Source: Candidatus Hydrogenedentota bacterium
GTDB lineage: Bacteria > Hydrogenedentota > Hydrogenedentia > Hydrogenedentales > SLHB01
Assembly: GCA_007130675.1 (NCBI GenBank)
Contig: SLSB01000062.1
Coordinates: 1 to 8,144, forward strand
Direction of reading: 5' to 3'
Length of the DNA: 8,144 nucleotides
In this document: in pieces, positions 1-6,394 of the stretch
How the letters are laid out: each line of letters starts with the position of its first letter
Position numbering within the stretch: position 1 is the stretch's first letter
Notes under the pieces: generated by a model
The model's input: only the letters and a program-made list of their open reading frames with translations
The model's database searches: none
What the model was told of the DNA's origin: nothing
Position numbers and translations under genes: made by a program

Positions 1-108
1 GGGCTATACGGTTACATCGATTTCTCCGGAGAGTATGTCATCCCGCCGCAATACGGCCACGCCTATCCATTCTCAGAGGGCCTTGCCCGTGTGCGCATAC
101 GGCCCTGA
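1..108 (+). CDS. WG-repeat protein, C-terminal fragment
   Basis: Frame 1 is open from the window edge to TGA at 106-108 and gives 35 residues. They match one WG repeat: an aromatic-Gly-Tyr-Ile-Asp start (here YGYID), a Ser-Gly turn, the VIPPQY core, and the PFSEGLARVR tail. In the usual repeat the first pair is Trp-Gly; here it is Tyr-Gly. The protein ends three residues after the repeat, as is common when WG repeats form the C-terminus. The start and the number of upstream repeats lie outside the window. WG-repeat proteins are often envelope or secreted beta-rich proteins of unknown role, and no specific function can be given. A 131-nt gap separates it from the ABC operon, so it is probably a separate transcription unit. 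Confidence 0.8.
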   Translation, partial: GLYGYIDFSGEYVIPPQYGHAYPFSEGLARVRIRP

Positions 109-158
109 ACATGACCTCACGCGAAGTCTTGAGGCGCACGCGCGCGCAATATCGGCCG

Positions 159-196
159 CGCAGGCAAGGCCACACGTGCAACGAAACCTGCCTGCG
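159..196. repeat. Inverted repeat in the operon leader region
   Basis: CGCAGGCA (159-166) is the exact reverse complement of TGCCTGCG (189-196), giving an 8-bp stem with a 22-nt loop. The loop contains the palindrome CACGTG (173-178). No T-run follows, so it is not a typical intrinsic terminator for the WG-repeat gene. It sits just upstream of the candidate -35 box of the ABC operon and could be an operator or simply a stable structure; its role is inferred only from position. Confidence 0.35.
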
Positions 197-202
197 TCTC
201 AA

Positions 203-232
203 CTGACTTCCTGAGGGAAAAAATGCTAGGAT
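203..232 (+). promoter_or_regulatory. Candidate extended -10 promoter of the ABC operon
   Basis: A possible -35 box CTGACT (203-208, 4/6 to consensus) is followed after 18 bp by TAGGAT (227-232, 4/6). TAGGAT is preceded by TGC, the extended -10 signature. The -10 ends 7 nt before the ATG at 240, which would put transcription start at or beside the start codon. The same bases contain AGGA (228-231), 8 nt before the ATG, which could instead be a weak ribosome-binding site on a longer transcript. The sequence cannot distinguish these two readings. Confidence 0.35.
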
Positions 233-239
233 CTGCCGC

Positions 240-1139
240 ATGCCTACATGTGTCGAAACAACGGACCTGACCAAATGTTACGGCAGCGTGGTTGCCGTGG
301 GCGGGTTATCGCTCGAGATTGATACCGGTGAGGTGTTTGGACTGCTTGGTCCGAATGGCGCGGGCAAAAGCAGCACCCTGTACATGCTCACAGGGCTCGT
401 GCGGCCCACCAGCGGCAGGGTGAGCATATTCGGCAAAGACCTGCGCCGAGGCTTTCTCGAGATTGCCGCACGGATGGGCGTGCTCGTCGAGCGACCGTCG
501 TTTTACGGGCACATGACAGCGCGAGACAACCTCCTGCTGCTGGCACGCCTTTCCGGGCGTCAGGTGACGGTGGACCGTGCACTCGATCGCGTAGGAATGC
601 TCTGGGCGGCCAACCAGAAAGCCGCCACCTTTTCACACGGGATGCGCCAGCGCCTCGGCCTGGCCCAGGCATTGCTCACCGAGCCCGAACTGCTCGTGTT
701 GGACGAACCCACAAACGGGCTTGATGCCGAATCCACCCGCGACACGCTGAAACTGCTCCGGATGCTCGCCGAGGAAGCCAAGGTCACCATTATCGTCTCG
801 AGCAACCTGCTGCACGAGGTCGAGGCATTGTGCGACCGGGTCGCCATCATGAACCGGGGCCGCCTGCTGGCCTGCGAACGCACCGATAAGCTGCTTTCGT
901 ACAACCCCAAACAGGTTGAAGTGCTTGTCGAATCGCCGGAATCCGCCACCAGACGCCTGATGGAACAGCCGTGGATCGCCTCGGTGCAACTGCACCATGG
1001 AAAGATAACTGTCCAACTGGGCGAGGGGAACGTCCATCAACTGACCTCGTTTCTCATCAGCGGTGGCTACATTGTGTCGGGAATCATTCCCCAACGGCGG
1101 TCGCTGCAGGATTTCTTCTTGAAAGTGCTTGAACGATGA
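240..1139 (+). CDS. ABC transporter ATP-binding protein (BcrA/NosF-type)
   Basis: This 299-residue cytoplasmic ATPase would power the ABC-2 permease encoded by the next gene. The Walker A loop GPNGAGKSS is at 37-45, the signature-like SHGMRQR at 132-138, and Walker B LLVLDEP at 151-157 with catalytic Glu156. The D-loop follows (NGLD, 159-162). Glu84 occupies the usual Q-loop Gln position in a VERPSFYGHMTARDN segment, as is common in drug- or bacteriocin-export ATPases. The switch-loop position reads SSN (187-189) where SSH is expected, so the catalytic-support His is Asn189. Residues after about 220 form a C-terminal extension usual in this subfamily. ATG at 240 is chosen because the domain begins at residue 6 and no longer in-frame ATG is seen. 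The TGA overlaps the permease ATG (1136-1139). Substrate unknown. Confidence 0.95.
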   Translation: MPTCVETTDLTKCYGSVVAVGGLSLEIDTGEVFGLLGPNGAGKSSTLYMLTGLVRPTSGRVSIFGKDLRRGFLEIAARMGVLVERPSFYGHMTARDNLLLLARLSGRQVTVDRALDRVGMLWAANQKAATFSHGMRQRLGLAQALLTEPELLVLDEPTNGLDAESTRDTLKLLRMLAEEAKVTIIVSSNLLHEVEALCDRVAIMNRGRLLACERTDKLLSYNPKQVEVLVESPESATRRLMEQPWIASVQLHHGKITVQLGEGNVHQLTSFLISGGYIVSGIIPQRRSLQDFFLKVLER

Positions 1140-1927
1140 TGCGCAGAATGTGGAACGCGTACCTCGTGGAACTGCACAAAGCGGTGCGCATGCGCATCAC
1201 CTGCATGGGCCCGCTGCTGGTGTTGGCAGCGGTGTGTTCCACGATGCTGCAGATCCCCCTGCAAAAGGACGGCGTGAGCGACTACCGGTTCATCGCCGCG
1301 GCGACAACCATCTCGATTGACATGCTGGGCCTCTTGCTCATCGTCATCTTCTGTGCCGGGCTGATATCGTCCGAGTTGGGCCGGGGAACGGTGCGGACGG
1401 TCCTGGTCAGGCCCTTGCGGCGCATCGAGTTCTTGTTGGCCAAACTCTTGCTGGGCATCACCTTCGCTTGGTCCCTGCTGCTTCTCGCAGGTGCGGCAAG
1501 CTGGAGCCTCGCACTGCTGTTGGGCGACGTGCATGGAGTCGAGTTCGGGGGCGAGCTCCTCTACAGCAGCGCCGAAATGGCCGTTACGTATCTGTTGGCA
1601 GCCGGCATAAGCGCGGTTCTGCTGTCGTCGGTCGTCGCCTACGCCCTGCTGTTTTCTGCCGCGACACGCAGTCCGGCAACCGCAATCGGCTGGGCTGTAG
1701 GACTCTGGCTCCTCCTGGGCATTGTGAAATACCCGCTGGGGATTGACGCTTTCATGTTTTCGACGTACCTCGCCAGCCCGTGGGAAGTCTTCGCAAACCG
1801 CTCCGATGGCCTTGTCGTCGCCTGGATGCCCGGCGCCGCATACTGGGTGCTGGTCTCTTTGATATCGAGCGCGGTGTTCGTGGTGGGCGCGGCTGCCATC
1901 TTCCAGCGGCGGAGTCTCCACGCATGA
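1136..1927 (+). CDS. ABC-2 type transporter permease
   Basis: This 263-residue integral membrane protein has about six hydrophobic segments, near residues 21-40, 57-78, 104-128, 149-175, 181-200 and 230-254. After the second comes Glu80 in SSELGRGTVRTVLVRPL and then a conserved-looking RRIEFLLAKLL stretch. That is the cytoplasmic coupling-loop pattern of NosY/BcrB-like ABC-2 permeases. The start ATG (1136) overlaps the ATPase stop as ATGA; a second ATG directly follows at 1139. The stop codon overlaps the next gene in the same way (1924-1927). Tight coupling to the ATPase indicates a two-subunit transporter, probably a dimer of each subunit. Export is the usual direction for this family. The cargo cannot be read from the sequence. 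Confidence 0.92.
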   Translation: MMRRMWNAYLVELHKAVRMRITCMGPLLVLAAVCSTMLQIPLQKDGVSDYRFIAAATTISIDMLGLLLIVIFCAGLISSELGRGTVRTVLVRPLRRIEFLLAKLLLGITFAWSLLLLAGAASWSLALLLGDVHGVEFGGELLYSSAEMAVTYLLAAGISAVLLSSVVAYALLFSAATRSPATAIGWAVGLWLLLGIVKYPLGIDAFMFSTYLASPWEVFANRSDGLVVAWMPGAAYWVLVSLISSAVFVVGAAAIFQRRSLHA

Positions 1928-3423
1928 TAGCCGTGCTCGCAGGGCTGGTCTGTGGCGCGCTTGTGTTTGTCGAGCAAGACATCCCCGGGCTCCGTGTGGG
2001 CCGCGCCGAACCCTTCTCAGGCAGCCGCTGGCGCAATTTCCGGCAGGCCGATATGAACGGCAATGGAAAAACCGACCTGATCCTGCCAGATTCCGTGGCA
2101 TTTCAGCACAGGGAAGGCTTCCCGCCGGAACACCGCCATTCCTTACCGGATTTGGGTGAGATGCCGGCGTGCGATATCTGGAACGCGACGCTCTATTTTC
2201 GCATTTCCTCGGGGCTGGTCTGCGTGCGCTGGAGCGACGACGGCTGGGAGATAACGGACGAACACCCGCTCGAGTGGCCAGATGCAGACCCGATATCGAG
2301 CCAGCCCGGCGAGATACCGAGCCACGGTGAACCCGCAGTGTATTTCGAGCGATTTCTGTACGATCTGAACGCCTCCGGCACGCCCGAGATCATCGTGGCT
2401 GGCGAGGACGGTCTCCACGTGTTTGCCGACGCGGGCGACGGCTATGCCCCTGCCGGGCTGCTCGATATTCTGCCGCCGCTGCAGCTTGTTGCCAGCGATG
2501 CCTCTCCGTTCTGGCCGCCGGGCGCCCGCCGCATCCCTTCCCTCGAGATGCAGTTGTCATGCCGACTGTTTATTGCGCAGAACAAAGCGGTCACCATCGA
2601 GTCCGACTACCTTCCCGATGGGCATGCCCGGCACCGCATTCGCCACTACCTGCTCGAACAAGACGACGACGGCCGCTGGACCGCCGCGCTTGTTGAGCTG
2701 CGGGAAACCCCGGTAATGGACGCCGATCTGCGCGCATGCAGGCTCAACGACAATGGCCTCATCGATTTTGCCGGCGGCCGCTGGCATTTTGCGCCGGGCG
2801 CTCTCCTTCAAGCACCGGTCTTTGAAACGCGCGTCTCGACCGACGGTGGCCACACCTTCCAGTCCGTCCGCAGTGTGTCATTTCGACCAAGCTGTTCCTT
2901 TACCGATTTCAATGGGAATGGGCGTCTCGATATGGTGACCGAATCCTCGGGGCTGTTCGCGGGCGGGGTGCGTGAAATGGTGAGCCGATTAACCAGCGCG
3001 CGCACCGTCGAGCATAGCGTCCGCATTCATCTCCAGGATTCGACGGGCCGTTTCCCCCAACAGCCGGACATCACCGGCGCCTTCCGCATCGACCTGGAAC
3101 AAGCGCCCGTGCGCGGGGGCGAGCGCTTCCGCCGGTATCAGGCCTCCGAGTTGTTCGACATCACCGGCGATTTCGACGGCGACGGGATCCGCGATGTGGT
3201 CGTTCAAGAAGACGCGCGCACGCTCCGCGTGTATCGAGGCACATCTGACGGCTTCGATAAGCGTCCGCTCATGACCGCCAGAATGGAACCCCACTGGCGC
3301 TTTGCCGTCGATGACGTCGACGGAGACGGACGAAGCGACATCGTGTTCCGGTGGATGGATCCCGCCAGCACGGACGGTTTCGAGCAGAGCCGGGTTTTGT
3401 TGACGCGCGAGAGAATGCCATGA
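1924..3423 (+). CDS. FG-GAP/VCBS-like repeat protein, putatively exported
   Basis: The product is 499 residues. It starts at ATG 1924 inside an ATGA overlap with the permease stop. The frame is open back to 1780, but that extension is Arg-rich and lies within the permease gene, so it is rejected. The N-terminus (MIAVLAGLVCGALVF) is hydrophobic but has no basic n-region, so it is only a weak signal peptide or anchor; Cys10 is not in a good lipobox. Several calcium-binding-type loops of the FG-GAP/VCBS class occur: DMNGNGKTD at 43-51, DLNASGTPE near 147, DFNGNGRLD near 328, DFDGDGIRD near 416 and DVDGDGRSD near 464, each followed by a short hydrophobic strand. This predicts a beta-propeller fold outside the cytoplasm. 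It is probably an accessory partner of the ABC transporter. Specific function unknown. Confidence 0.88.
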   Translation: MIAVLAGLVCGALVFVEQDIPGLRVGRAEPFSGSRWRNFRQADMNGNGKTDLILPDSVAFQHREGFPPEHRHSLPDLGEMPACDIWNATLYFRISSGLVCVRWSDDGWEITDEHPLEWPDADPISSQPGEIPSHGEPAVYFERFLYDLNASGTPEIIVAGEDGLHVFADAGDGYAPAGLLDILPPLQLVASDASPFWPPGARRIPSLEMQLSCRLFIAQNKAVTIESDYLPDGHARHRIRHYLLEQDDDGRWTAALVELRETPVMDADLRACRLNDNGLIDFAGGRWHFAPGALLQAPVFETRVSTDGGHTFQSVRSVSFRPSCSFTDFNGNGRLDMVTESSGLFAGGVREMVSRLTSARTVEHSVRIHLQDSTGRFPQQPDITGAFRIDLEQAPVRGGERFRRYQASELFDITGDFDGDGIRDVVVQEDARTLRVYRGTSDGFDKRPLMTARMEPHWRFAVDDVDGDGRSDIVFRWMDPASTDGFEQSRVLLTRERMP

Positions 3424-4808
3424 ACACAATGCTCGCACTTGCCATGCTCGCCACGCACATCGGCGTATTCGACGTGGTCCCCATCCCCCTCGGGCAGCCA
3501 GGCGCACGGGTCTTTCTCGTCGCCACCAGCCCGGGGGACACCGCGGATGTGGCGGTGCTGACGGAAAACATCCTGAGCATTTACGAAACCCGCGAGGGCC
3601 AACCCCGTTTCTCGGTGGCATTGCCCGAAGACACGTCCGTCTTTGATATCGTGGACATAAGTGACAACGGCGCGACCGAGATTGTGGCCGTTCAAGGCCG
3701 CAGGGTGCTCGTCATCCATCTGGATAGGCAGCCCCCCCTTTCCCGCGAACTTTTTCAACTCGATGCCCCCCTTAAGCACACGAGCGGCTACCCGCTCCCG
3801 CATACGCTCGCCGTTCAACGCGACGGCGAGTGGCTGTTGGCCCTCCCCCAGAAATCCGCACTCGAATTGCGAACACTCGACGGGGAAGTGGTGGACAGCC
3901 TCCCCCCTGGCGACATCAGAAGGAGCCCGATGCCTTTTGACAGGCCATTCATTGCCCGAACCGTGGATCCGCCGGTCGTGGCCCCACCGGGGACCATCGA
4001 AATGCATGTCGATCAGGTCGTCGTGCATGATGCACCGCATACGGGCGGCCCGGCCCGCGAAACCCCCGAAACACATCATCGCGGAAGCCTTATCCCGCTG
4101 CACGGCGCCCAAGAGGACAACTACCAGCGGTGGCCGTGGTTTCCTTTGCTGGCCGCCGGCGGCACCGAACAGCGGGTCCTCTACAGGTTGACCGAACCCG
4201 ACTACGAGGATACGCTGATCCGCATTCAGCAACCGGAACCCACACCGACACCCGACGGAGAGAGCGGCGTGCGCGTCACCCCCCCCAGGCGCTATCGCGG
4301 CAGCCTGCTGCCCCCATGGCAGACCCTGCCGGATTTCAATGCGGACGGCTATACGGATGTGCTCTTGTGGGTTGCGCCGTCCCCGGGAAGGTCGGTCGAG
4401 GCGCTCACGCGCGCCTTGGCATCTCAGGCATGGCCGCTCGAACTTCGCATGCACCTTTTTGACCCCGACAGAAACCGTTACGACCCCCGCAATGCCGGCA
4501 TCATCAGGACGCGCGTACCCATCGGATGGTTTTTGCATCCCGAGCGGGGCAGTCCCCTTCGCTTGTTGGTAAAAGGCGATTTCACCGGGGACGGACACAC
4601 CGGTGTGGCGTTTGCGACCAATGAGAACGAATACAGTGCCTGGCTCTATGACGACGGCTTCCCCGCCAGACCATCGTTCCACCATAGGTTTCCCGAGCCA
4701 ATCAACTCGGTGGAAACCCGCGGTGACCTGGACGGCAGCGGCAGAACCGGAATTCTGCTGCGCGGCACCCAGAATGTATACGTGCTGAACCCCGCGGAAA
4801 AGGATTAG
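3420..4808 (+). CDS. Second FG-GAP-like protein, putatively exported
   Basis: The product is 462 residues, starting at ATG 3420 in the third ATGA overlap of the operon. An in-frame ATG at 3351 lies within the preceding gene and is less likely. The N-terminus (MNTMLALAMLATHIGVF) is hydrophobic but short and lacks basic residues, like that of the preceding protein. Asp/Gly loops followed by hydrophobic strands appear near 79 (DISDNGATEI), 305 (DFNADGYTD), 387 (DFTGDGHTG) and 436 (DLDGSGRTG). In the last two, Gly replaces the final Asp, suggesting degenerate FG-GAP loops. A His-rich stretch at 196-228 has six His in 33 residues. The protein is probably a diverged companion of its upstream neighbour, with a beta-propeller-like fold. 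It is the last gene of the operon; its TAG interlocks with the stop of the opposite-strand gene. Function unknown. Confidence 0.82.
   Translation: MNTMLALAMLATHIGVFDVVPIPLGQPGARVFLVATSPGDTADVAVLTENILSIYETREGQPRFSVALPEDTSVFDIVDISDNGATEIVAVQGRRVLVIHLDRQPPLSRELFQLDAPLKHTSGYPLPHTLAVQRDGEWLLALPQKSALELRTLDGEVVDSLPPGDIRRSPMPFDRPFIARTVDPPVVAPPGTIEMHVDQVVVHDAPHTGGPARETPETHHRGSLIPLHGAQEDNYQRWPWFPLLAAGGTEQRVLYRLTEPDYEDTLIRIQQPEPTPTPDGESGVRVTPPRRYRGSLLPPWQTLPDFNADGYTDVLLWVAPSPGRSVEALTRALASQAWPLELRMHLFDPDRNRYDPRNAGIIRTRVPIGWFLHPERGSPLRLLVKGDFTGDGHTGVAFATNENEYSAWLYDDGFPARPSFHHRFPEPINSVETRGDLDGSGRTGILLRGTQNVYVLNPAEKD
4805..4808. other. Interlocked convergent stop codons
   Basis: The four bases TTAG carry the TAG of the plus-strand FG-GAP-like gene (4806-4808) and, read on the minus strand, the TAA of the TPR-like gene (4805-4807). 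There is no intergenic space, so any terminator for either transcript must lie inside the opposing coding sequence. The two mRNAs are likely to overlap at their 3' ends. Confidence 0.9.
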
Positions 4809-5698
4809 GGGCCGCTCGATCCGCGAAACGCCTGCAATTGCTCCTCGATTTCCCTTGCTGCGGCATCCGCCTGCTGGCGCTTTCCCGACTGACGCAGTAT
4901 ATGCACGAGATTCAGCCCTGCTTGCCGGTACACGTCCTCGGCTCGAGCACCCAAGGTGTCCGCGGCACGGGCGGCGTGCCCCATGATGCTCCGATAGGCC
5001 CGCTCGGCCGCCTCGACATCGCCCCGCTCGCGCTGCATGGCCGCGTGCATAAGCGCCGCGCGAAATTTCCCGGCGGTGGCAGGACCTTCGCCCGAGGCAA
5101 TCCGTCCCGCCAGCTCGAGGGCCTCATCCGCCCTGTCCGTGCGCCGCAGTATCTCGACCTGCACACAGCTCGCTTCGTCGCGTTCGCCTGTATCTTCAGC
5201 ATACTCGAGCGCTTGCAAGACAGCGGATTCCGCGCGCGCGATGTCTGGCGGCTCCATGGCAAGCAAAAGGTCTGCTTTCGCCGTGTACAAGCGCGCCGCT
5301 TCGGCCATGGTGTCGAGCGAACGCAAGAGTTCCTTGATACGTTCCACGCCGGTCCGCGGTTCGAACGCGTGCCGCGCCTCAAGAACTGCCCGGTCGACCG
5401 GACCAAGCTCCTCGGGCGCCGGAGCTGGCGAAAGGCTGGGCGTACGCACATCGTCTCGCGGCGGAGCAGGCGCGAATTCAGGCGGTTCGTCGGTTCGTAC
5501 CCCTTCGTCTGAAGGTCCGGTGTCAATGTCGGTCTCGGTGAACAGCGGCCGCGCGCCATCCAACTGACTTCCGGGCGCTGCGCGAAACGGCGCGGTCCTG
5601 ACCTGCTGCAAGACCCCCCCAGACAGCACAAGAATGAGCACGCCGACCAACGTACCCCCGATAAACACGGCCAAGAAAAGCTTCTGTGCCTTGTCCAT
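4805..5698 (-). CDS. Membrane-anchored TPR-like helical protein
   Basis: The product is 297 residues. A single hydrophobic segment at about 7-30, preceded by Lys3 and Lys6, predicts an N-in signal anchor. A Pro- and Asp/Glu-rich linker follows (about 31-100), then an Ala/Glu/Arg-rich all-helical domain (about 101-297). Helical hairpins there resemble tetratricopeptide repeats, for example the A-x-x-A-L-E-x-A pattern near 157-170, RADEALELA, GDVEAAERAYRSI, and a final helix ending EEQLQAF. The helical domain would sit outside the cytoplasmic membrane as a protein-binding scaffold. The stop TAA (4805-4807 on this strand) overlaps the TAG of the convergent operon. The ATG at 5698 is preceded by a good promoter-like sequence but no well-spaced ribosome-binding site. 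Family not recognised more precisely. Confidence 0.85.
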   Translation of the reverse strand: MDKAQKLFLAVFIGGTLVGVLILVLSGGVLQQVRTAPFRAAPGSQLDGARPLFTETDIDTGPSDEGVRTDEPPEFAPAPPRDDVRTPSLSPAPAPEELGPVDRAVLEARHAFEPRTGVERIKELLRSLDTMAEAARLYTAKADLLLAMEPPDIARAESAVLQALEYAEDTGERDEASCVQVEILRRTDRADEALELAGRIASGEGPATAGKFRAALMHAAMQRERGDVEAAERAYRSIMGHAARAADTLGARAEDVYRQAGLNLVHILRQSGKRQQADAAAREIEEQLQAFRGSSGP

Positions 5699-5706
5699 GG
5701 CCTATC

Positions 5707-5735
5707 ACAATAGCACTACCCGCCGCGCCTGTCAC
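5707..5735 (-). promoter_or_regulatory. Candidate promoter of the TPR-like gene, leaderless layout
   Basis: Read on the minus strand, GTGACA (5735-5730, 5/6 to the sigma-70 -35 consensus) is followed after exactly 17 bp by TATTGT (5712-5707, 4/6). The base triplet before it is TGC, an extended -10. Only 8 nt separate the -10 from the ATG at 5698, so transcription would begin at or within a base or two of the start codon. The only purine-rich stretch before the ATG (AGG at 5703-5701) is too close to act as a normal ribosome-binding site. This fits a leaderless mRNA. Confidence 0.5.
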
Positions 5736-5776
5736 CTTTGCACCGCCAGATATGCGTGCCCCCGGATACCGTGGGT

Positions 5777-5802
5777 GATAAGAGATGCCCCATCGGCTTA
5801 TC
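5777..5802. repeat. Nested hairpin / inverted repeat
   Basis: GATAAG (5777-5782) pairs with CTTATC (5797-5802). Inside, GATG (5784-5787) pairs with CATC (5791-5794) around a 3-nt CCC loop, with only small bulges between the two stems. It lies about 40 bp upstream of the -35 box of the TPR-like gene and is reminiscent of an operator, though one arm also falls in the diverged direct repeat. Confidence 0.4.
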
Positions 5803-5821
5803 CCGGCGTGTTTTCGCCGGG
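5802..5821. repeat. Perfect 7-bp GC hairpin
   Basis: CCCGGCG (5802-5808) and CGCCGGG (5815-5821) are exact reverse complements around the loop TGTTTT. It abuts the preceding nested hairpin. A terminator-like T-tract is absent on both strands (only a weak ACTTTC on the plus side), and no gene ends here, so a terminator call is not justified. Confidence 0.45.
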
Positions 5822-6028
5822 CGGACTTTCGGGCTCGATGTCCTGCCATTCGAGGGTCAGCCCCGATCGCCGCCTGGTCTCAGGCAAGGTAGCATAAACC
5901 CTTCTGGTTGTCTGGTCGCAGATATGCGGGCTTAGACACCCAAGAGGTGAGATAAGGGCAGACGCCGGAGGCTGAAGAAATGGGGTGGTCCGGTCCCTTC
6001 CGGAGCGCCAAAGGCGCGGAAATATGCC

Positions 6029-6098
6029 AGCCCAGGACAACGCCCTGGGACCGGATTTCCCCGAAAAAGTCCGGGCTGAAAGCCCAGCACAACGCTGG
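6029..6098 (+). repeat. Tandem hairpin subrepeats inside the element
   Basis: AGCCCAGGACAACGC (6029-6043) recurs at 6081-6095 with one mismatch, 52 bp apart. Each forms a hairpin with the TGG that follows: CCCAGG (6031-6036) with CCTGGG (6044-6049), and CCAGC (6084-6088) with GCTGG (6094-6098). A competing hairpin, GGGCT (6073-6077) with AGCCC (6081-6085), shares the second copy, so alternative folds are possible in RNA or single-stranded DNA. Confidence 0.5.
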
Positions 6099-6231
6099 AC
6101 GCTGTCCCCTCCGCTGTGAGGCAGGTCTGCCGACCTTTCCAGCAGTATCCGAGAGGGCTCTATTCCGCTCTGGTTCCCCATGATATGGGTCGCGCCTTCA
6201 GCGCTAAGAGGTGGGGGTGAGAACCGTTGAT

Positions 6232-6272
6232 CCCGGGGCGGCGTCACGCGCATGCGCGTTCCTTGCCCCGGG
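6232..6272. repeat. Compound palindrome
   Basis: CCCGGGGC (6232-6239) and GCCCCGGG (6265-6272) are exact inverted repeats. Between them lies the perfect 14-bp palindrome ACGCGCATGCGCGT (6246-6259). The whole 41-bp structure would form a strong two-stem cruciform or RNA hairpin. The right outer arm overlaps the right arm of the larger inverted-repeat element. No T-tract follows. Confidence 0.55.
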
Positions 6273-6362
6273 CTAGTATATTGCCGCGCCGTTGGCGCTG
6301 AAATCCGACAACCAGAGCGCACGAGTGGATTGACTCCAACTTCACCAGTGCTTAGCCGACGC

Positions 6363-6393
6363 TTTGGGTCCCGGGCAGTTTTGGGTCCCGGGC
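6363..6393 (+). repeat. Perfect 14-bp direct repeat, period 17
   Basis: TTTGGGTCCCGGGC occurs exactly at 6363-6376 and 6380-6393, separated by AGT. The second copy ends one base before the candidate -35 box of the methyltransferase gene. Tandem sites beside a -35 box are a common layout for an activator, but a simple local duplication would look the same. Confidence 0.5.
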
Positions 6394-6394
6394 C

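Larger units (their letters stand above)
5747..5956 (+). repeat. Two diverged copies of a ~38-bp direct repeat
   Basis: CAGATATGCG occurs at 5747-5756 and again at 5919-5928. Each copy is followed about 20 bp later by a GTGG/AGGTG-type stretch and then GATAAG (5777-5782 and 5951-5956). The middles have diverged with small indels. The start-to-start distance is 172 bp. This looks like an old duplication or two members of a dispersed intergenic repeat. The stretch between the copies has no convincing gene. Confidence 0.45.
6004..6299. repeat. Intergenic element bounded by 33-bp imperfect inverted repeats
   Basis: Positions 6004-6036, read on the minus strand, match 6267-6299 on the plus strand at 28 of 33 bases. 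Each arm carries its own hairpin: GCGCC-AAA-GGCGC (6005-6017) and GCGCC-GTT-GGCGC (6286-6298). A third, partial copy of the terminal 15 bp lies at 6191-6205 in the same orientation as the right arm. The interior has further hairpins and no convincing reading frame. This is the architecture of a REP/BIME-like palindromic cluster or a small non-autonomous (MITE-like) element. No transposase gene or clear target duplication is seen in the window. Confidence 0.6.

Noticed and set aside
1780..1923. N-terminal extension of the first FG-GAP-like protein.
   Set aside because: It would overlap the permease gene by about 147 nt and place an Arg-rich stretch before the hydrophobic N-terminus; the ATGA overlap start at 1924 fits the operon pattern.
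1067..2101. A 344-codon minus-strand frame opposite the permease.
   Set aside because: Gln/Arg/His-rich composition, antisense to a clear membrane protein; treated as a shadow frame.
3204..4685. A 493-codon minus-strand frame opposite the FG-GAP-like genes.
   Set aside because: It covers two well-supported plus-strand genes and crosses their junction; the product has no coherent domain.
5802..5821. Hairpin as an intrinsic terminator.
   Set aside because: No T-tract on either strand and no gene ends next to it.
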